Shown one piece after another: positions 58,507 through 64,000 of a stretch of 64,000 nt of DNA. The notes beneath the pieces are model-generated. The model was not told the DNA's origin. It saw nothing but the letters and a program-made list of their open reading frames with translations, and did no database searches. The position numbers and the translations under genes are program-made. Source of the DNA: Gymnopilus junonius (taxonomy: Eukaryota; Basidiomycota; Agaricomycetes; Agaricales; Galerinaceae); contig JADNYJ010000001.1 of assembly GCA_015501075.1 (NCBI GenBank), forward strand, positions 124,001-188,000, given 5' to 3'. The stretch's first letter is position 1, and each line of letters opens with the position of its first letter.

Positions 58507-60323
58507 ATGTGTGGTGGAGGCCCAAAATGGAAGAGAGAGGTCGTGCCGGACCATAAGGTCTGTTTCGTGTCGCGCGCAGCTTTCGCCGCCGTGTCTCATA
58601 TCCACCGCAGTTCGATTTCGTTAACACGGCTGAATTTACGGACAATGGGTTTATGATGCGTCTCAAGTACGCCCTATCATTGCGGCGAGCGGCCTACCTC
58701 TAACCGCATTTATGTTTTAGGTACCTTTGGTTATACATCATCGTCCTGAAATCTTTCATGGTCTACATCTCCGACATTTTCTCCGCCATCACCATGTTAA
58801 CAACTAAAAACTGGTCCAATGAAATCTTCAAGCAATGTCAAAACATCGACGGCTGCTTCTTTATTCCATTCAACACTGGAAAATGGTTGTTCGTGGGATG
58901 CATCGCCATCTCATTCCTTTTGGTACGTAAAATCTATAGAATGCTGTTAATCATGTCTGATGGTTTATTCAGTTGGCTTATGAATCACGCAAAGCGAAGA
59001 AGATCATCGCCAGTCGAGATATTTCTTACGCTTTCACAAATGTCATGGCCAACAACTACTACTCCCTGCGTACGACTCTCTCACCCTCTCAATCTTAATT
59101 GTCCTAATTCCATTCTATATACAAGGCTCTTACGATCATTTCTGCTTCTTTGATCATATCAGCAATTCTACGAAGACAAGCGACGACTTTGCTTTTTTTG
59201 TCTTCTTCACTTTCAAGAGTAAGTGTTCTTGATTCATTTTTTACTGTTCCCTCTAACAATCACAGGTTGGAAGCGATTACTCCTCGCTGACGCCCCTCGC
59301 CAAGCCATTAATGCACTGACCCTCTACGCTGTGTGGCTTGTCAAGAAGAATAACACCGGAAAATGGTACGACCTCTCCAAGTATTTCCAGGGCAACAGCT
59401 TGTCCACGTCCGCTTTAACTGTTACAACATTCTTTACCGTCGTTGTTTGCGCAGGCTCTCTCTTGTTTCTCGCTGTTGCTGGTGTTTGCTATATTCCTCT
59501 CCTCCTGCACATTCGAGGAAATCTGAAGGAGTATTGCTGTCATAAGGTCGACAAGGTAGGCATTCTCGGCTGACTGACGTTCCTTATTTTTATGTTTATT
59601 TCCCGTCATCCAGCGTATTGGTGTCATCATCAAGAAAAAGCAGAAAGAACGCCGATTGGAAGCTGATAGATTGGCCCAAAAGGAAGCCAAGGGCGATTAT
59701 TCTCACCTTAAGAACAAGAAGGGCGAGCTAATTGCACAGCCCCTACCACAGCCAACTCTTCCAAATCTTTCTGTTGACGATGAGGATGACAAGTCGTCTA
59801 TGCATACCCGTGTCGCACCAAGCGCTTATACCAACGACTATTACCCGTATCAAAGCGAGAAAGAGTATCCTCCCATGCCTTCCTATAACCCATATTCCAA
59901 TCATCAAGTACCTGGCAGTTACGCTAATTATAACCCATCTTCCGCTACTCTCTCGTATGATGACCCCGCATACCCGCAATATATGTACGAGGACGATAAT
60001 GAAAGCACCGCCAACCTTGCCATGTCTGCTGCTCCATTTGCTCGGGATCCAGTGGAACGGCATGGTAGTCCACACGGCCGCCACAGAGTGGCAGCTACGA
60101 TCCCCATGATGTGTATCAAGGACGAGCAGGAGCACCTCACAGTCGGTCGCCGCCTCCAAGTCAGGCCCCCAGCGGGCTAGCTTATGACGACCAGTCTACG
60201 CTTTCGCCAGCGTCAACGGCACCTTATGCCGGGTATTCAAGTCCTGCAAACTCTCTAGGAAGGGGAAAAACTTATGATGAAGAATCCGGGAGGGGTCAAG
60301 GAGGCTATCCACGCCAGATGTAA
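58507..60323 (+). CDS. Kch1/Prm6-like potassium-transport membrane protein
   Basis: First exon MCGGGPKWKREVVPDHK, spliced to FDFVNTAEFTDNGFMMR, the opening of the fungal Kch1/Prm6 family (low-affinity K+ influx needed for Ca2+ signalling). Four hydrophobic segments follow (YLWLYIIVLKSFMVYISDIF, WLFVGCIAISFLLL, LTVTTFFTVVVCAGSLLF). The core also has SWKRLLLADAPRQAINALTL. The long cytosolic tail is basic then Tyr/Pro-rich. Near 60079-60092 the frame appears to slip by one base: upstream reads GSPHGRH, downstream SGSYDPHDVYQGRAGAP to the stop at 60321-60323. An unspliced reading would stop at 60178-60180 instead. Confidence 0.85.
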
Positions 60324-60610
60324 AATACGCTTACTAGGACAACTTTTTATTTTTTATGTCGATCTTGAGATCCTTTGATACTATACTTTCCTTGCGCTGT
60401 GACCTCTTGCTCGCTATCTTCCAACCTAGTGATTGGGTGTATAACAATTATTGATTAACATGATTCTCCTAATTAACATCTTTGGATTACGTTGAATAGC
60501 TATTGACTAAGACTGAACTAAACATAAATCCCATTGGTTTCTAATGATGTAAAGAGTATGCCCTGCTCCTACAGATATACATGAGAAATTAAACCTTACA
60601 CAAGGTCCGA

Positions 60611-61536
60611 TTAACCGGATAGTTTCTCCCAACTAATCACGACAATGAGAATAACTAGGACAGCGATGATACTCATTGTAACGGCACGTTGCTGGTACAT
60701 TCTGTATGAACTCGATTGTCAGAAAAAGCTGTTGCAAAATTGGCTAAATATTGTGCCGAGAAATAACGATCTTACAGACCTTCGGACCATTTTCTTCAGG
60801 GTGCCAGAAGCGCGGTCAATTGCCAAATCTGCACTTTGCAACTATCGCAGAGTATTAGACTAATTGTGGACTTGTGAAGATGGAAAATGAACGAACAGTA
60901 ATCCTCGAATTCTCAATTTGTTCCCTTTGAGTCCTTAGGTTCATGAGAATCTCAGCACCCTGGTTCTCCGTTTCTACCGCAATCTGTTGGGATTGCTGCA
61001 GACGTTTCGTACCATCTTCTAGTAATGACGTTCCAGCAAGCAGGCGGGTTCTATCACTTGAAGGGGCATAGGGGTCGTCAGAGGACACATACGGTCCTGC
61101 ATTGCTTGAGGAGAGTAAATCTACGCGAGCAAGTTGTGACCGAGAGTCTGCCAGGAGTTTCTTGTGCTTCGAGAGATCGTCCTTCGCGGCACGAAGGCGG
61201 AGGTGATATTGAGCGCGAACGGATTGAGGTACCCCTTGAATCTCAATTTCCATTTGCGACACCTTCTCGTGGTTTCGTTAGGCTGCCAAAGAATCGGAAC
61301 GGGATAGGCGTACCATTTCGTCAGCTTCGTCAAGATCCATTTCTACTCTCCTTAAAGTAGATCTCCGTTGCTCTGTGAATTGTATGTTATTTATCGGGCA
61401 AACGGATTGTTGAGAAAGGGACCAACGCACCCTTGTCAGTTCCGTCATTAGCTTGTAATTTCTCGTGGATAGTCTCAATAAACTGTCGAAAGTCTTGTTC
61501 GTAAGAGTCAAATAGAGCAGTCGGTGAGGTATCCAT
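60611..61536 (-). CDS. VTI1: Vesicle SNARE Vti1
   Basis: Qb-SNARE for Golgi, endosome and vacuole fusion. Exons encode MDTSPTALFDSYEQDFRQFI, the N-terminal three-helix domain (RRVEMDLDEADEMVRLSRSD), a SNARE motif (LLEDGTKRLQQSQQIAVETE with the zero-layer Gln in ENQGAEILMNLRTQ) and a C-terminal anchor (AVTMSIIAVLVILIVVISW) ending EKLSG. Length about 230 residues. It is divergent from EMC3 across 140 bp. Its partners in endosomal transport, Vps17 and Vps52, are encoded elsewhere in the window. Confidence 0.93.
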
Positions 61537-61676
61537 GGTATTATTTCGAAAAGATCAAAGAAATTCCACCAGGGAGTTGGGAGATACTGGCAAGAGCTGA
61601 GCACTGTGCACAGCCACACACCTAACCTCATTATGCGGCGCGGCCTCGGCATCCTCTCTCTCTCGATTCAGCGACG

Positions 61677-62763
61677 ATGTCCAACAATGCGTGCGTCTGC
61701 AAAAATCTTTCATCGGCTCTTTCACAGTGATGCTAACGCAATAATGACAGTGTTTCGTTGTATCTTGACCCCCAGATACGTGACTGGGTCTTGTTTCCGA
61801 TTACTCTGGTTATGGTACGTGTCCCGCTCGACCTTCAAGACCGTGCTTACGACTATTACATAGATCCTAGTAGGCATTCTTCGGCACTATGTCGTGATGC
61901 TATTACAGACACAGCCTAAAGAGCTTTCGCGGGCTGCAGTGCGCGAACAGTAAGTCGACCAACAAACTTGGAAACCTCATAGTCATTCAAAAAACATTGG
62001 ATCAGGCGCGCCCTGGCACGTTCGCAGATCCTCCGCGCTACCGCAGGCAACTCGCCTATACCACGACCCTTTTATATATCAATATCCCAACACCTCTCCG
62101 ATGCGTTTGCGGCTGGTACATACCTCAAAGACGGCCCTCCGAAAGGCGACAACCCCTCTCCTCCTCCGAACCCCATCACTGACCCCGCCGCTATGGACGG
62201 CATGATGTCTGGTATGAAGACGCAGATGGTCATGATGGTCCCACAAATGATCATTATGGGCTGGATCAACTTTTTCTTCCAAGGCTTTGTGCTAAGTGAG
62301 TTGGCGTGATTGAGTTGGTTCTGAGGCTGATGACTGTAAACCTAGTCAAACTGCCTTTCCCTCTAACGCTTGGCTTCAAATCCATGCTTCAGCGCGGTAT
62401 TGAGACACCGGACATGGATGTGAGATGGGTCTCGTCATTGTCTTGGTATTTCCTCAATTTCTTTGGTTTGAATGGGCTGTATCGTCTTATTCTCGGCGAC
62501 GACAATTGTACGTGTATCTGCTTTTCTGACTTTTTCTGACACCATACTTATATTATACAGCGGCTGACTCCTCGAGAGATATGACGACATCTCCGTTCGC
62601 AGGCGGTGCTGCTGCAGCTACCAACCCCGTGCAAGACTACAACAAGCTATTCAAGGCGGAAAAGGACAATCTCGAATTCTCGGAAGGCCTTCATAATTGG
62701 GTCGGTAGCGACGTCGAAAGTAGAGTACTCCGAAAATATGGCAAACTTGCGCCTGCTTACTGA
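61677..62763 (+). CDS. EMC3: ER membrane protein complex subunit 3 (Emc3)
   Basis: An Oxa1/YidC-superfamily insertase subunit of the EMC. Small first exon MSNNA, then [56 protein letters not shown], and the core [20 protein letters not shown] and [20 protein letters not shown]. The C-terminal part reads [20 protein letters not shown] and ends [10 protein letters not shown]. Seven exons with GT-AG introns. Length about 290 residues, at or slightly above the norm; a Gly/Ala-rich insert ([12 protein letters not shown]) precedes the last helix. Confidence 0.95.
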
Positions 62764-63045
62764 TTAGCTCAATTTAATTTATTTCACTGAGTGTTCGAGT
62801 GGACTAGAAGAACAGAGAGCTTAATGCTACATTTCATTTCGTTTACAAGATATAAATAAGTCGGTGAAAAAGAGCAGCCGAGTTCAGCCCCAGCCGATGG
62901 GCTTCATCAGTGCCAACCAAGTCGTCAGGGAAAAAAAAAAGAGAGAAAAAGGTATACTGCACTGCATCGTTATGACAGATTCAATGGCCGATGAAGATGG
63001 ACTTACGATAGAAGAAAAAAGAAAAGGCTCTAACGGCTGAGACAA

Positions 63046-63891
63046 CTATACCAAGCCATCGTATAGTGACAGCGCCTAAGAAAGACCTTGAGGGATGGGG
63101 TAGGTGGTGAAGGGATATTAGAATTACCTGGACGATGGTCGGATCCTGCTTGCTGCCTTCTACGAATTCGTCGTATGTGAGCTTGGCATCTTTATCTTTG
63201 TCCATATTCCTGAAGATCTTGTCGACGCGCTAAGACAAGGGTGTGTTATGAATGGCATTCTTCGGATAAGGAGTAGGGATGGCGATACCTTCTCGGGGGT
63301 GTCTTCATCTGAAGGCAACTTGACCATCTCTCCCGTCATCTTGTAGATGGACTGGACGATCTGCAACATTTCGTCATAGGTGATGGTGCCGTCCTTGTCG
63401 ATGTCGTAGAGCTGGAAGGCCCCTGGAAAACGAAATAAACGATGATGTAGTGCGGGGTAGGACGATCGGGCAAGACGAACACTTGAGCTTCTCCTCTAGA
63501 CGACCGCGACTGGTGACGCTGAGGGCGCAGATGAACTCTTTAAAGTCGATCTGGCCACTCTTGTCGGCGTCAAAGACATTGAAGACATAGTCTGCGAATT
63601 CAGCTGGATCGCCAAAGGGGAAGAACTGCTTGTAGATGCGACTGAACTCTGCCTTGTCGAGATGGCCAGAGGGACAGTCCTTCTTGAAGCCCTTGTACCT
63701 GGCAGGGGGAGATGAGTGATTGAGAAGAGATGGGATGAAAGGGAGCGGACCATTGCTGCAATTCCTTCTTGTCGACTGGGGAGATGAGAGGGGGGGAAAA
63801 GAGAGAGAAGAAGGGGGAGAGACGCACAGTAGGTGTTCTTCTGGAGATCGGCGAGCTGCTCCTGGGACAATTTGCTCTGAGATTTGCCCAT
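63046..63891 (-). CDS. NCS1: Neuronal calcium sensor 1 homolog (frequenin)
   Basis: N-myristoylated EF-hand protein that activates phosphatidylinositol 4-kinase in yeast. Start [20 protein letters not shown] carries the Gly2 myristoylation signal. EF-hand motifs: [13 protein letters not shown] (EF2), [13 protein letters not shown] (EF3), [13 protein letters not shown] (EF4), each with the standard acidic loop; the first, vestigial hand is around [18 protein letters not shown]. The last short exon (ALSLYDGLV) is reached by a GTAATT...TTAG intron and stops at 63046-63048. Length about 190 residues, the family norm. Confidence 0.95.
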
Positions 63892-64000
63892 GGTGGTAGT
63901 GGACTAAGAAGTGAGGCTGTACAGGAGATGACATCTTATCTACGAAGATGCCTAGTTGGGAGGGACTGCCTCGAGGATGCAGAATGGATGAAAGCAAGAA

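Noticed and set aside
19265..61536. A functional cluster of endosomal trafficking genes (Vps17, Vps52, Vti1)
   Set aside because: The three genes are 8 kb and 30 kb apart with many unrelated genes between them and differing orientation; coincidence is the simplest reading.
1..64000. Transposons, long terminal repeats, CRISPR arrays and biosynthetic gene clusters
   Set aside because: No transposase, reverse transcriptase, long direct or inverted repeats, or core biosynthetic enzymes were seen. Only short local tandem repeats were found.

Overview
The window looks like a gene-dense chromosomal segment of a basidiomycete fungus, most likely an agaricomycete. Almost every gene is broken by several short introns (about 48-70 nt, GT...AG). 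Intergenic gaps are mostly 100-500 bp, and the proteins include families common in mushroom-forming fungi, such as a DUF6534-type seven-helix protein. I see no transposon, CRISPR array or biosynthetic gene cluster. Species cannot be named from the sequence alone.

Layout. 1-8.9 kb: the 3'-truncated gene of a membrane-anchored spermidine-synthase-like protein, then two M28 (glutamate carboxypeptidase II-like) paralogs head to head. 9.2-15 kb: a DUF6534 protein, a coiled-coil/Pro-rich protein and a secreted-then-single-pass protein, all on the minus strand. 15.2-21.6 kb: GTP cyclohydrolase II (riboflavin), a membrane GH17 glucanase and the retromer sorting nexin Vps17. 21.7-27.7 kb: a secreted M24 peptidase-like protein, thymidylate synthase, a Pex14-like peroxin, an intron-containing tRNA-His(GUG) and tRNase Z. 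27.7-35.9 kb: THOC7, Vps52, an unassigned coiled-coil protein, the proteasome deubiquitinase Rpn11 and mitoribosomal bS18m. 36.3-46.4 kb: a very large Rim15-like kinase with a receiver domain, a UIM-containing protein and mitochondrial Imp2. 46.8-49.9 kb: two ribonucleotide reductase small-subunit paralogs, head to head. 50.7-64 kb: a weakly supported unknown gene, a Ser/Pro-rich protein, Vma21, Alg8, Drg1, a Kch1-like potassium-transport protein, Vti1, Emc3 and the neuronal calcium sensor homolog Ncs1.

Most genes are conserved housekeeping genes. Functional themes recur: dNTP supply (thymidylate synthase and two R2 subunits), endosome/Golgi traffic (Vps17, Vps52, Vti1), ER and membrane biogenesis (Alg8, Emc3, Vma21) and stress or nutrient signalling (Rim15-like, Ncs1, Kch1-like). 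Many neighbours are divergent pairs sharing 100-400 bp promoters.

Points most worth checking: two independent head-to-head paralog pairs; a 5-nt micro-exon in one M28 gene; a GC-AG intron splitting the Drg1 P-loop; a tRNA-His gene 103 bp upstream of the tRNA 3'-processing enzyme; single-base reading-frame breaks in the Rim15-like and Kch1-like genes; and two multi-exon minus-strand genes (Imp2 and an unknown) whose exons are too short to stand out as long open frames. No clearly new molecular system was found.
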